Shown here one piece after another: positions 25,341-33,490 of a DNA stretch of 64,000 bases. The position numbers and the translations under genes are program-made. The stretch covers positions 19,573 through 83,572 of the forward strand of contig NZ_JAAGKO020000039.1 in NCBI RefSeq assembly GCF_027947535.2, in the 5' to 3' direction. The DNA comes from Streptantibioticus silvisoli (GTDB lineage Bacteria; Actinomycetota; Actinomycetes; Streptomycetales; Streptomycetaceae). How positions within the stretch are numbered: the stretch's first letter is position 1; each line of letters starts with the position of its first letter. Under the pieces are notes generated by a model that was given only the letters and a program-made list of their open reading frames with translations, had not been told where the DNA came from and ran no database searches.

Positions 25341-25781
25341 CCGTCCCCCGTCTCCCGTACGGCGTCCCCCGCACGCCGCACTCCGCCGTCCTTCGCACCC
25401 TCCCGTCTGCCGTACGCCGTCCTGCGCCGCGCTCCGCTGTGATCCGTGTCGCGTTCCGGGGCGGACCGCGGCGCCGGCCGGGTCGCCGGCCGCCCCGGCA
25501 CGGGGGACGTACCGGTCGCTGACGGGTGCGCTGGTGGGGGGCGTGCGGTGGGGCCGGAGGCGCTCGTGGCGGCCGGTCGTCATCCGTTCGTGCGACCGCG
25601 TCGGCGCCCGGCACGGCGGGGGACGAGTGCCGCGTCACACCCCGACGCGGCGAATCGTTCCGGCGGCAATCGCGGGGAAGCGCATATGCTCTCTCCGGTA
25701 GCGGGAAAAATCTGTCGCCGTCGCGGTAGACATGACGAACTCCGGCGACTAGATTTTCTTTCGTACACGACAGAGGTGCAT
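25341..25781. other. 441-bp intergenic region upstream of MerR-like gene
   Basis: No gene supported. The first 350 bp are GC-rich without clear structure. The last 100 bp (25680-25775) are AT-richer (GGGAAAAATCTG, CTAGATTTTCTTTCG) and probably contain the promoter of the MerR-like gene. Confidence 0.4.
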
Positions 25782-26126
25782 GTGACCCAAGAGCCCCGCC
25801 CCAGCACGGTCGACCGGTTCGACGACGACGACTACCCGGCCTACACCATGGGCCGCGCCGCGGAGATGATCGGCGCCACCCCGGCATTCCTGCGCGCCGT
25901 CGGTGAAGCGCGCCTGATCGCCCCCCTCCGTTCCGAGGGCGGCCACCGCCGCTACTCCCGCTACCAGCTGCGCATCGCCGCCCGCGCCCGCGACCTCGTC
26001 GACCACGGCACGCCGGTCGACGCGGCCTGCCGGATCGTCATCCTGGAGGACCAACTGGATGAGGCCCTGCGCCTCAACGAACGGCTGCGGGACGACCAGG
26101 ACGGCGGCGGCGACCGGACGGGCTGA
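25782..26126 (+). CDS. MerR-family-like regulator upstream of cold-shock gene
   Basis: 114 residues from GTG 25782 (GTG 25776 is possible), with AGAGG upstream. The N-terminal helix-turn-helix with wing reads 'YTMGRAAEMIGATPAFLRA' and 'GGHRRYSRYQLRIAARARDL', then a helix with 'VDAACRIVILEDQLDEALR'. It lacks an effector domain, like the small HspR/BldC-style members. It precedes a cold-shock gene by 301 bp on the same strand and may control it. Confidence 0.8.
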   Translation: MTQEPRPSTVDRFDDDDYPAYTMGRAAEMIGATPAFLRAVGEARLIAPLRSEGGHRRYSRYQLRIAARARDLVDHGTPVDAACRIVILEDQLDEALRLNERLRDDQDGGGDRTG

Positions 26127-26427
26127 GGCGGCACTCCACCGGGGGCGGAATATCTACGGCCCCAGGTGCAGAAATCAGTGGCACGCGAAGTAAGAGTTCA
26201 ACCGACCGGGACGTCGTGGCAAGGGCACGCCTCGCCCAGCAGGGCACGCCATGCTATCTTCGTCCTCAGTTGCAGTTGTGGTTCCCCAAACTTCAAGTGC
26301 CTCACCGGCTTCACGGTCGGCGGGTGCACTTTTTCATTTGCCGGTGCTTTTTGCCGGAAGGGTCAATCATCGCGGCAACTCGGAGGTCGCACAGTGCGGC
26401 CCCGGCACTGCCCCGAGGGAGAACAAC
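26127..26427 (+). promoter_or_regulatory. 301-bp leader region of the cold-shock gene
   Basis: No ORF with a ribosome site. AT content is higher than elsewhere (for example TTTTTCATTTGCC at about 26331). A long structured 5' leader is usual for cold-shock mRNAs, so this stretch probably holds promoter and leader. The final GAGGGAGAAC is the ribosome binding site. Confidence 0.5.
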
Positions 26428-26631
26428 ATGGCATCTGGCACCGTGAAGTGGTTCAACGCGGAAAAGGGCTTCGGCTTCATCGAGCAGGACGGCGGCGGCG
26501 CCGACGTTTTCGCCCACTACTCGAACATCGCCACGTCCGGCTTCCGTGAGCTTCAGGAAGGCCAGAAGGTTAACTTCGACGTCACGCAGGGCCAGAAGGG
26601 CCCGCAGGCCGAGAACATCGTTCCCGCCTGA
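26428..26631 (+). CDS. cold-shock protein (CspA family)
   Basis: 67 residues, full length. A single CSD OB fold with RNP1 'KGFGFIEQD' and RNP2 'VFAHYSNI', and starting '[14 protein letters not shown]'. It binds single-stranded RNA/DNA as a chaperone. Ribosome site GAGGGA upstream. A strong hairpin follows. A DEAD-box helicase gene lies downstream, giving a cold-adaptation pair of RNA chaperone and RNA helicase. Confidence 0.96.
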   Translation: MASGTVKWFNAEKGFGFIEQDGGGADVFAHYSNIATSGFRELQEGQKVNFDVTQGQKGPQAENIVPA

Positions 26632-26649
26632 CGCTGACGCGTTCACGTG

Positions 26650-26683
26650 GCCGGGGCCCGCACCTTGGGGTGCGGGCCCCGGC
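26650..26683 (+). terminator. strong rho-independent-type terminator after csp
   Basis: GCCGGGGCCCGCACC (26650-26664), loop TTGG, GGTGCGGGCCCCGGC (26669-26683): a perfect 15-bp stem followed by TTCGTCTCTTTT. Confidence 0.9.
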
Positions 26684-27291
26684 TTCGTCTCTTTTCGCCC
26701 CATCCCGCGCGGCCATGACGGCCGCGCGCGGCAGCGAGGGACGGCAACGGCCGGCCCCCGCCGAGGATCAGCACAGCGCAGGACCCGTACGGCACGGCTC
26801 CGACAAGTGCCACCGTCGCGATCCGCGGCGCGCGGACCTGGAATCGCACCAGCGGCTGCCCGGATTCCCATCGAGCGCCCGCTGACGGCCCGCCGGTCAT
26901 CGCACGGCGATCCGTCCGGAGTACGCGGTCGGCGGGAAATCCCGCGGTGTCCGGCGGACCCCGTGACCGAGCCGGATTCCAGCGGAGCGCACCGGAGTAC
27001 CGCCGGGGCAGCCCCGGAGTCCGCCAAGGCACGTCCTGAGTGTCCGCCGAAGGCAAGTCCGGCAGTACGCCCGAGGCGGAATGGGGAGTCATCCCCATTC
27101 GACCGCCCCACCCGTTCACGCAGCAGGACCGACATTTCCTCCGGGTAATGCCGGCCCCGCCGAAGTATCCGAAGTACCGGAAACATTCCGGGAGTTCGGA
27201 TTTCGTTTTTCATCCGGCCCGTGCCTGCGACCCCGCGCTGCTCATTCCCGCGAGGCTTCCCCGATACGTGCCGCATCGAGGAAGGTTTCGT
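26684..27291 (+). other. 608-bp region upstream of the helicase gene
   Basis: No gene is supported. The second half contains AT-richer patches (GAAACATTCCGGG, GATTTCGTTTTTCATCC at 27178-27214), consistent with promoter and a long leader for the DEAD-box gene. AGGAAGG at 27280-27286 is its ribosome binding site. Confidence 0.45.
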
Positions 27292-29028
27292 ATGAAACGC
27301 ACGACCGGCACGAACGATCGCCCCGGGCGCTCCGGCGCACCCACCGGTTCCGGCGCCGGCTCCGGCGGCCGTTCCGGCGCCAACTCCGGCGGCAGCCGTT
27401 CCGGCTCCGCCGCGGGCGGCGGTTCCCGCTCCGGCGGTACCTCCGGTTCCGGGTCCGGCTCCCGGTCCGCCTCCGGCGGCAACCCCAACTCCCGTTCCGG
27501 CAACGGCGCGAACTCCGGTTCCCGTTCCGGCTCCGGCGCCAACGGCGGCAACCGCTCGGGTTCCGGCGGCGGTTCCGGGTCCGGACAGCGCGGCCGGTTC
27601 CGTTCGCAGGGCCCGGCGCGGTCGAAGGGGTCCGGCAACTCCGCGGGCTCGCGCCGTCCGGTCGCGGTGACCGGCGAGTTCGCCGTACCGGTGCCGATCG
27701 CGCCGGCGCTGCCGCCGGTGGAGTCGTTCGCCGACCTCGGCATGCCGGCGCCGCTGCTGGAGACGCTGACCGCCCAGGGCATGCGGGAGCCGTTCCCCAT
27801 CCAGGCCGCCACGCTGCCGAACTCGCTGGCCGGCCGGGACGTACTGGGCCGCGGGCGCACCGGATCGGGCAAGACGCTCGCGTTCGGTCTGGCGATGCTG
27901 GCCCGCACCGCGGGGCAGCGCGCCGAACCGCGCCACCCGCTGGCCCTCGTCCTGGTACCGACCCGCGAACTGGCCCAGCAGGTGACCGACGCGCTCACCC
28001 CGTACGCCCAGGCGCTGCGGCTGCGGACCGCCTCCGTGGTCGGCGGCACGTCGATCAGCCGGCAGGCCGGTCTGCTGCGCGGCGGCGTGGAGATCCTGGT
28101 GGCGACCCCGGGACGGCTGAAGGACCTCGTGGTGCGCGGCGACTGCGCCCTGGACCGGGTCGCGATCACCGTGCTGGACGAGGCCGACCAGATGGCCGAC
28201 ATGGGCTTCATGCCGCAGGTCACGGTACTGCTGGACCAGGTGCGGCCGGGCGGGCAGCGGATGCTGTTCTCCGCGACGCTGGACCGCAACGTCGACCTGC
28301 TGGTGCGGCGTTACCTCGACGACCCGGTGGTGCACTCGGTCGACCCGTCGGCCGGTTCCGTCGTCACGATGGAACACCACGTGCTGTACGTGCACGAGGC
28401 CGACAAGCACTCGGTGACCACCGAGATCGCGGCCCGCGACGGCCGGGTGATCATGTTCCTCGACACCAAGCGCGCCGTCGACAAGATCACCAAGCACCTG
28501 CTGAACAGCGGGGTGCGGGCGGCCGCGCTGCACGGCGGCAAGTCCCAGCCGCAGCGCACCCGCACGCTCAGCCAGTTCAAGACCGGTGACGTCGGGGTGC
28601 TGGTCGCCACCAACGTCGCCGCGCGCGGCATCCACGTCGACAGCCTCGACCTGGTCGTCAACGTCGACCCGCCCGCCGACCACAAGGACTACCTGCACCG
28701 CGGCGGCCGCACTGCCCGGGCCGGCGAGTCCGGCAGCGTCATCACCCTCGTGCTGCCGCACCAGCGCTCCGAGGTCAGCCGGCTGATGAACGACGCCGGT
28801 GTCACGCCCACGGCGACCCAAGTGCGTTCCGGCGAGGCGGAGTTGACCCGGATCACCGGTGCCCGCACCCCGTCGGGCGTGCCGGTCGTCATCAACACCC
28901 CGGCCCCGGAACGCCCCAAGCGCGCCCCGGCCGGCGGCGGTTCGGCCTCCGCTTCCCGAAGCCGCCGCAGCCGCCCCGCCCGTCCCGCACGCCCGGTGGC
29001 CGGCACCCCGCGCCGCCGCAACGGGTAG
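27292..29028 (+). CDS. DEAD-box RNA helicase with low-complexity N-terminus
   Basis: 578 residues from ATG 27292 (AGGAAGG six bases upstream). Residues about 10-125 are a Gly/Ser/Arg/Asn-rich disordered tail. Helicase core: Q motif 'PFPIQAATLPN', motif I 'GRTGSGKT', Ia 'PTRELAQQ', II 'VLDEADQM', III 'SAT', V 'ATNVAARGIHV' and VI 'HRGGRTARAG'. A basic Pro/Arg tail ends the protein. Likely role: RNA unwinding in ribosome assembly or mRNA decay at low temperature, given the upstream cold-shock gene. The N-terminal tail could promote RNA-dependent condensation, which is inference. Confidence 0.93.
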   Translation: MKRTTGTNDRPGRSGAPTGSGAGSGGRSGANSGGSRSGSAAGGGSRSGGTSGSGSGSRSASGGNPNSRSGNGANSGSRSGSGANGGNRSGSGGGSGSGQRGRFRSQGPARSKGSGNSAGSRRPVAVTGEFAVPVPIAPALPPVESFADLGMPAPLLETLTAQGMREPFPIQAATLPNSLAGRDVLGRGRTGSGKTLAFGLAMLARTAGQRAEPRHPLALVLVPTRELAQQVTDALTPYAQALRLRTASVVGGTSISRQAGLLRGGVEILVATPGRLKDLVVRGDCALDRVAITVLDEADQMADMGFMPQVTVLLDQVRPGGQRMLFSATLDRNVDLLVRRYLDDPVVHSVDPSAGSVVTMEHHVLYVHEADKHSVTTEIAARDGRVIMFLDTKRAVDKITKHLLNSGVRAAALHGGKSQPQRTRTLSQFKTGDVGVLVATNVAARGIHVDSLDLVVNVDPPADHKDYLHRGGRTARAGESGSVITLVLPHQRSEVSRLMNDAGVTPTATQVRSGEAELTRITGARTPSGVPVVINTPAPERPKRAPAGGGSASASRSRRSRPARPARPVAGTPRRRNG

Positions 29029-29066
29029 CACGGACCCGCCCTGCGGGGTGGAGCGCGGTGCGCGTG

Positions 29067-29104
29067 CCGAAGCCCCCGGCCGGATCGACGGCCGGGGGCT
29101 TCGG
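29067..29104. terminator. bidirectional terminator between convergent genes
   Basis: CCGAAGCCCCCGGCC (29067-29081) and GGCCGGGGGCTTCGG (29090-29104): a perfect 15-bp stem with an 8-base loop between the helicase gene and the MFS gene of the biosynthetic operon. Confidence 0.85.
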
Positions 29105-29109
29105 CGTGC

Positions 29110-30330
29110 TCACGGGTGGGCGGGGGCGGCCGGTTCGGGGGCCGGCGCTCCGTCGGTCAGGCCGGCGGCGGCCGGTTCGGCGGCGTCGGTCCAGCGGATC
29201 CGCAGGCTGCACAGCGAGACGATGACCGCCGAGACGGCCACCGCTCCCAGGCCCCACACCAGGCTGCTGGCGCTCGCTATGAAGCCGATGACCGGCGGCC
29301 CGGCCAGCAGGCCCGTCGTTCCCATGGCGGCGACCAGGGTCAGCGCGTCGGAACCGCGCGCCGCCGCGGCCACGTAGACGCACGGGGTCACCGCCGCGAT
29401 GCCCAGCCCGACGCAGGCGAACCCGAGCAGGGCCGGCACCACCCCGCCGGCCAGCAGGGCCACCGCCAGCCCGAGCCCGGCCACCGCGCTGCCGACCCGG
29501 ACGATGCGGGCGTCGCCCCAGCGGCTGCGCCAGCCGTCGGCGAACAGGCGGGCCAGCACCATCATGACCGAGACGACGGCGATGCCCATGGGCGCCAGTT
29601 CCGCCGACGCGGCGGCGACGTTGCGCAGGTAGAGGGCCGACCAGTCGTTCATGGCGCCCTCGGTGATGGTGCCGAACGCCATGGCCAGGCCCATCCACAG
29701 CGTCATGCGGGCCGGCAGGCTCCAACTGCGGCGGGTCTTCTTCTCCTTGACCGGGGCCGGCTGGTCGCGGGTGAGCAGTCCGGGCCCGGCGTAGGCGACC
29801 AGCAGCACCAGGATGACGGCGGCCACGCCGAAGTGCGCCACCACGGTCGAGGTCAGCGCGTTCATGCCGGAGGCCAGGAGCGCGGCGAACAGCGACCCGG
29901 CGCTGAACGTCGCGTGGAGCCTGGCCATGGCGTTGCGCCGGTACTCCACCTCCAGCGCGGCGCCCTGCGCGTTCATGGCCACGTTCAGGCAGCCCACCAG
30001 GACGCCGTCGCAGCACATGACCAGCAGCGCGAGCGGGTAGTCCGGCGCCGCGGCCAGCGCGAAGAGCAGCAGGGCCAGGCCGAGCGCCGACAACAGCGCC
30101 AGCCGGCGCGAGCCCAGCCGTCTCATCAGCGACGCCACCAGCGGGAACGACGCGGCCGCGCCGATGCCGGCGGCCATCAGCAGCAGGCCCACTTCCGCCG
30201 TGGTCAGGCCGAGGTGCGCCTTGATCGCGGGAATCCGCGACGCCCAGGTGGCGTACTGGAATCCGAGGGCGCAGAACAGGGCGGCGATCGCCAACTGCGC
30301 CCGGCGGAAAGGATCGTGCACGCGGAACAT
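29110..30330 (-). CDS. MFS exporter of the dioxygenase-decarboxylase operon
   Basis: 406 residues, twelve hydrophobic segments, starting 'MFRVHDPFRRAQLAIAALF'. 'FQYATWASRIPAIKAHLGL' in helix 1 and 'GSRRLALL' in loop 2-3 are typical of the YbjJ-like sugar/drug MFS group. It is the last gene of a five-gene operon, 5 bp after the GNAT gene. It probably exports the product made by the upstream enzymes. An uptake role is the alternative. Confidence 0.85.
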   Translation of the reverse strand: MFRVHDPFRRAQLAIAALFCALGFQYATWASRIPAIKAHLGLTTAEVGLLLMAAGIGAAASFPLVASLMRRLGSRRLALLSALGLALLLFALAAAPDYPLALLVMCCDGVLVGCLNVAMNAQGAALEVEYRRNAMARLHATFSAGSLFAALLASGMNALTSTVVAHFGVAAVILVLLVAYAGPGLLTRDQPAPVKEKKTRRSWSLPARMTLWMGLAMAFGTITEGAMNDWSALYLRNVAAASAELAPMGIAVVSVMMVLARLFADGWRSRWGDARIVRVGSAVAGLGLAVALLAGGVVPALLGFACVGLGIAAVTPCVYVAAAARGSDALTLVAAMGTTGLLAGPPVIGFIASASSLVWGLGAVAVSAVIVSLCSLRIRWTDAAEPAAAGLTDGAPAPEPAAPAHP

Positions 30331-30335
30331 GTGAA

Positions 30336-30905
30336 TCAGCCCACTCCGTCTTGCGGTGATGACCCGCGCGGGGAGGCGCCGGTCGGCTTCGGGTGGCCGG
30401 ACGGGTCCGCCGGCACCGTCATGGACATGTACGCGGAGTTGGCGCCGTAACCCTCCGACAGGGCGATTTCCCGGTGGCCGGTGAATCCGTTGGCCGCCCA
30501 GAAGGTCTCGGTGCCGGCCACCGCGACCAGGGAGACGCTCCGGTAGCCGTGCGTGCGGGCGGTCGACAGCAGGTGCCGCAGCAGGTGCCCGGCCAGTCCC
30601 CGGCCGCGCAGGTCAGCGGCCACCACGCAGTCGTGCAGGTGCAGGTTGGCGGAGGTGAAGGCGGTCTCCTCCGGGCCGCCCAGCTCCGGGTACCGGCTCT
30701 CGGGGTAGGGCAGCGCCAGCAGGTAGCCCGCCAGTCGCTGCCCGAGGTCCAGCGCGAAGCAGGTCCGCGGTGACGCGCGGACCTTGGACTCCAGCGCGGC
30801 GCGTTCCTCCGACAGCCCGAGGGGTTCGTACGCGGCGGCCTCCAGGGCCACGATCGCGTCCCAGTCCCCCTCGCGGACCTCACGTATCCGGGTCGGCGGC
30901 GTCAT
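30336..30905 (-). CDS. GNAT acetyltransferase
   Basis: 189 residues. GNAT fold with the acetyl-CoA loop 'DLRGRGLAGHLLRHLL' (motif A, R/Q-x-x-G-x-G/A) and 'VAGTETFWAANGFTGHREI' near the end. Its ATG follows the decarboxylase stop with no gap, so it is in the same operon. A tailoring N-acetylation or self-protection role is likely in this setting. The substrate is not visible. Confidence 0.85.
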   Translation of the reverse strand: MTPPTRIREVREGDWDAIVALEAAAYEPLGLSEERAALESKVRASPRTCFALDLGQRLAGYLLALPYPESRYPELGGPEETAFTSANLHLHDCVVAADLRGRGLAGHLLRHLLSTARTHGYRSVSLVAVAGTETFWAANGFTGHREIALSEGYGANSAYMSMTVPADPSGHPKPTGASPRGSSPQDGVG

Positions 30906-32162
30906 CTACCGCACCCCTTCCGGCAGTCGGGGCCGCTGGTCGTCCGGGCCGCTGTCCTCGCCGCGGATCCAGGTGTACGGCAGCGGGCTGAAGCCGTTGA
31001 ACCCGCGCGTCATGTAGCTGATGGCGTAGGCGCCGCAGGACAGCACCCAGACCGGGTCACCGGAGACGACCGCCTCGGGCACCTGGACCAGGCCGTGCTC
31101 GTGGGAGTAGGCGTCGTCGCTGTCGCAGCTGGGACCGGCGACGACGGCCGGCACCCCGGCGGCGTCGCGGTGGGTGGGGAAGACGAGCCGGTAGTGCAAC
31201 GCGTCCATCTCGTACAGGCCGTTGAACTTGCCGCAGCTGAGGTAGAGCCAGCGCCGCGGTTGTCCGTCCAGGCCGTGCCGTACGGTCAGCCGGGCCACGT
31301 GCGCGCGGATGGCACCGTGGTCGGCGACCAGGTAGCGGCCCGGTTCCACGACGAAGTCCAGGCCGGCCCCGGCGATCTCCCGGCACCGGCGCATCCCCTC
31401 GCGGACGACGACGAAGATCTTGTCCAGCGGCGGGTCCAGCTGCTGCCCGCGGTGGTCGAGGTAGCCCAGCGCCGGCAGGCCGCCGCCCATGTTGACGTGG
31501 TCCAGCGACATCCCGCGCCGGGCCAGGGCGGTGAGCACGTCCGCCAGCCGGTCGAACGCCGTCCGCCAGGCGTCGGCCGTCATCTGCTGCGACCCGACGT
31601 GGACCGACAGCCCCGCCGGGGTCAGCCCCGCCCGCCGGGCCGCCTCCATCACCGCCACCGCGTCGGCGGCCGAGCACCCGTACTTGTGGCTCAGGCCCCA
31701 CAGGGCGCCCTCGCCGTCGGTGGCCAGCCGGCAGAACACCCGGGCGCCGGGGGCGTGTTCCGCGATCGCCCGGACGTCCTCCAGGCAGTCGGTCGCGAAC
31801 AGCCCGATGCCCAGGCGGTGGGCGTCGGCGATGTTCCGGTCGGACTTGACGGTGTTGCCGTAGTGGATGCGGTCGACCGGCACGCCGGCCCTGATCGCCT
31901 GCACGATCTCGTTCGGGCCGGCCGCGTCGACCCCGGCGCCCGCCGCCGCCAGGCAGGCCAGCACCTCGTCGACCGGGCACGCCTTCATGGCGAACCGCAC
32001 GGCCACGCCGGGCAGTTCACGCACCAAGGACGCGTAACGCGCCTCGATCCCGGCGAGGTCGAAGATGATCCGGTCGTCGGTGGCGGCCGCCAGGGCGGCG
32101 AGCAGCGGTGAGTTCCCGTGGGCCGTCTCGTGGGCCGTCTCGTGGGCCGTCTCGTGGGTCAT
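30906..32162 (-). CDS. type III (alanine racemase-fold) PLP-dependent amino acid decarboxylase
   Basis: 418 residues from ATG 32162. It belongs to the ornithine/lysine/diaminopimelate decarboxylase group: PLP Lys60 in 'VRFAMKACP', the 'GAGVDAAGPNEI' loop, 'HVGSQQ' and 'MGGGLPALGY' phosphate-binding segments, 'EPGRYLVADHG', and 'GPSCDSDD' with the active-site Cys, then 'GAYAISY'. The ODC-like 'CDSDD' favours a basic amino acid substrate over diaminopimelate. Residues 3-15 are HETA repeats from a 12-bp DNA repeat. Its start overlaps the upstream stop by 4 bp. Confidence 0.88.
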   Translation of the reverse strand: MTHETAHETAHETAHGNSPLLAALAAATDDRIIFDLAGIEARYASLVRELPGVAVRFAMKACPVDEVLACLAAAGAGVDAAGPNEIVQAIRAGVPVDRIHYGNTVKSDRNIADAHRLGIGLFATDCLEDVRAIAEHAPGARVFCRLATDGEGALWGLSHKYGCSAADAVAVMEAARRAGLTPAGLSVHVGSQQMTADAWRTAFDRLADVLTALARRGMSLDHVNMGGGLPALGYLDHRGQQLDPPLDKIFVVVREGMRRCREIAGAGLDFVVEPGRYLVADHGAIRAHVARLTVRHGLDGQPRRWLYLSCGKFNGLYEMDALHYRLVFPTHRDAAGVPAVVAGPSCDSDDAYSHEHGLVQVPEAVVSGDPVWVLSCGAYAISYMTRGFNGFSPLPYTWIRGEDSGPDDQRPRLPEGVR

Positions 32163-33490
32163 CGGCTGCCCCGGTCCGGCTGGCGCTGAACGGAACGCGG
32201 CCGGGTGAGCCGGGCGGCGGCCACCATCGGCTCCCACGCCTCGATGAGCAGCGCGAAGTCCTCGGTGTCCTGCTGGGCCTCGGCGAGCAGCCGCTCGCGG
32301 CGTGCTGCCAGGACGTCGGCGAACTGCGCGTACCGGTCGCCCAGCCGGCAGTAGGACCGGTCCAGGCTGTCGAGCCGCGCGACGTTCTCCGAACGGTCCA
32401 GCCCGGTGCTCTCCCGGACGAACCCGGCGACCACGGACGCCCGTACCCGGTACTGGTCGTCGAGCAGCGACTCGCCGGCCTGGGCCATCCGGTCGTAGAC
32501 GTGGTTGAGGTACAGCATCGACAGCACGAACTTCACGAACCGCGTCTGGTACGCGATGAATCCCTGCGGGGTCCTGCGCTCGCCGGTGTAGTAGTTCACG
32601 ATGTGCCGGTTGTGCAGGACGCCGGGCAGCGCGGCGGACTCCACCAGGTGCATGAGGAAGTAGTCGCTGCCGATGGTGTCGGTCGCGGGCGGCAGCGGCA
32701 CGCTCTCGTGCACCCGGTGGAAGCTGATGTTGCACATGTCCACCCGCATGGGGTCGACGACCGTCAGGGTCGAGTCGTCCCGGGTGAACACCTCGGCGCC
32801 GGCCCCGAGAAACGATTCCTCAGCGAGTTCCCGCTTGCGCTCGGCCGACCACTCGGCCGGCGCCCACAGGCCGACCATGTCGAGGTAGACGTCACGGTCG
32901 CGTTCGAGGATGTCGCCGATGTCCACCGACAACTCCCCCACGAACGACGCGCCCACCATCGTCACCGGCCGGTCCGCGTACCGGGCGTCCAGCGTGCTGC
33001 GCGTCACGCCGCCCACCGCGTCGGCCGCGCGCGATCCGATCGACGTCAGCTCGTGGTGCACGGGGAAGACCGGCACGCCGTCGACGGTCTGGTAGCGGCT
33101 GTCGGAGTCCCTGCGGTGCACGGACTCGCAGCCCAGCGCGGCGGCGATCAGGAACGCCCGGTTGGTGCACGCCCCGTACGACAGGGCGGCCGGGAGCATC
33201 AGGTCGAGCATCAGGTCGGGCTTGGCCGGGCCGGCCCGGTGGATCACCTGCCGCAGGAAGTCCCGCTGCACCGCCTCGTCGAAGTGGTGCACGACCACCC
33301 CGGGCACCGCGGGCAGCTCCCGGACGACCGCGGCGTGCGCGGCGAACACCGGCGCGGCGGAGGAGTCCAGGATCAGCAGGTGGACCTCGACGTCGAAGTG
33401 CCCGGCCGCGTAGGCCGCCTCCTCGCCGATGGCCGTGATCGCCTCGGCGCAGGCCCGGTTGGTGGGAAGGGTCAGACAGATTCGGCGCAT
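32159..33490 (-). CDS. DUF6271-like protein, possible glycosyltransferase-fold enzyme
   Basis: 443 residues from ATG 33490, starting 'MRRICLTLPTNRACAEAI'. The N-terminal half has Rossmann/GT-A character: 'VEVHLLILDSSAAPVFAAH' then 'GCESVHRRDSDSRYQ', where the Asp-Ser-Asp could be a metal-binding DxD. The C-terminal half is helical ('YTGERRTPQGFIAYQTRFVKF' lies at the junction). I associate it with the family DUF6271 from memory, and that name carries no function. Overlaps both neighbours (19 bp and 4 bp), so it is an integral operon member. Confidence 0.75.
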   Translation of the reverse strand: MRRICLTLPTNRACAEAITAIGEEAAYAAGHFDVEVHLLILDSSAAPVFAAHAAVVRELPAVPGVVVHHFDEAVQRDFLRQVIHRAGPAKPDLMLDLMLPAALSYGACTNRAFLIAAALGCESVHRRDSDSRYQTVDGVPVFPVHHELTSIGSRAADAVGGVTRSTLDARYADRPVTMVGASFVGELSVDIGDILERDRDVYLDMVGLWAPAEWSAERKRELAEESFLGAGAEVFTRDDSTLTVVDPMRVDMCNISFHRVHESVPLPPATDTIGSDYFLMHLVESAALPGVLHNRHIVNYYTGERRTPQGFIAYQTRFVKFVLSMLYLNHVYDRMAQAGESLLDDQYRVRASVVAGFVRESTGLDRSENVARLDSLDRSYCRLGDRYAQFADVLAARRERLLAEAQQDTEDFALLIEAWEPMVAAARLTRPRSVQRQPDRGSR

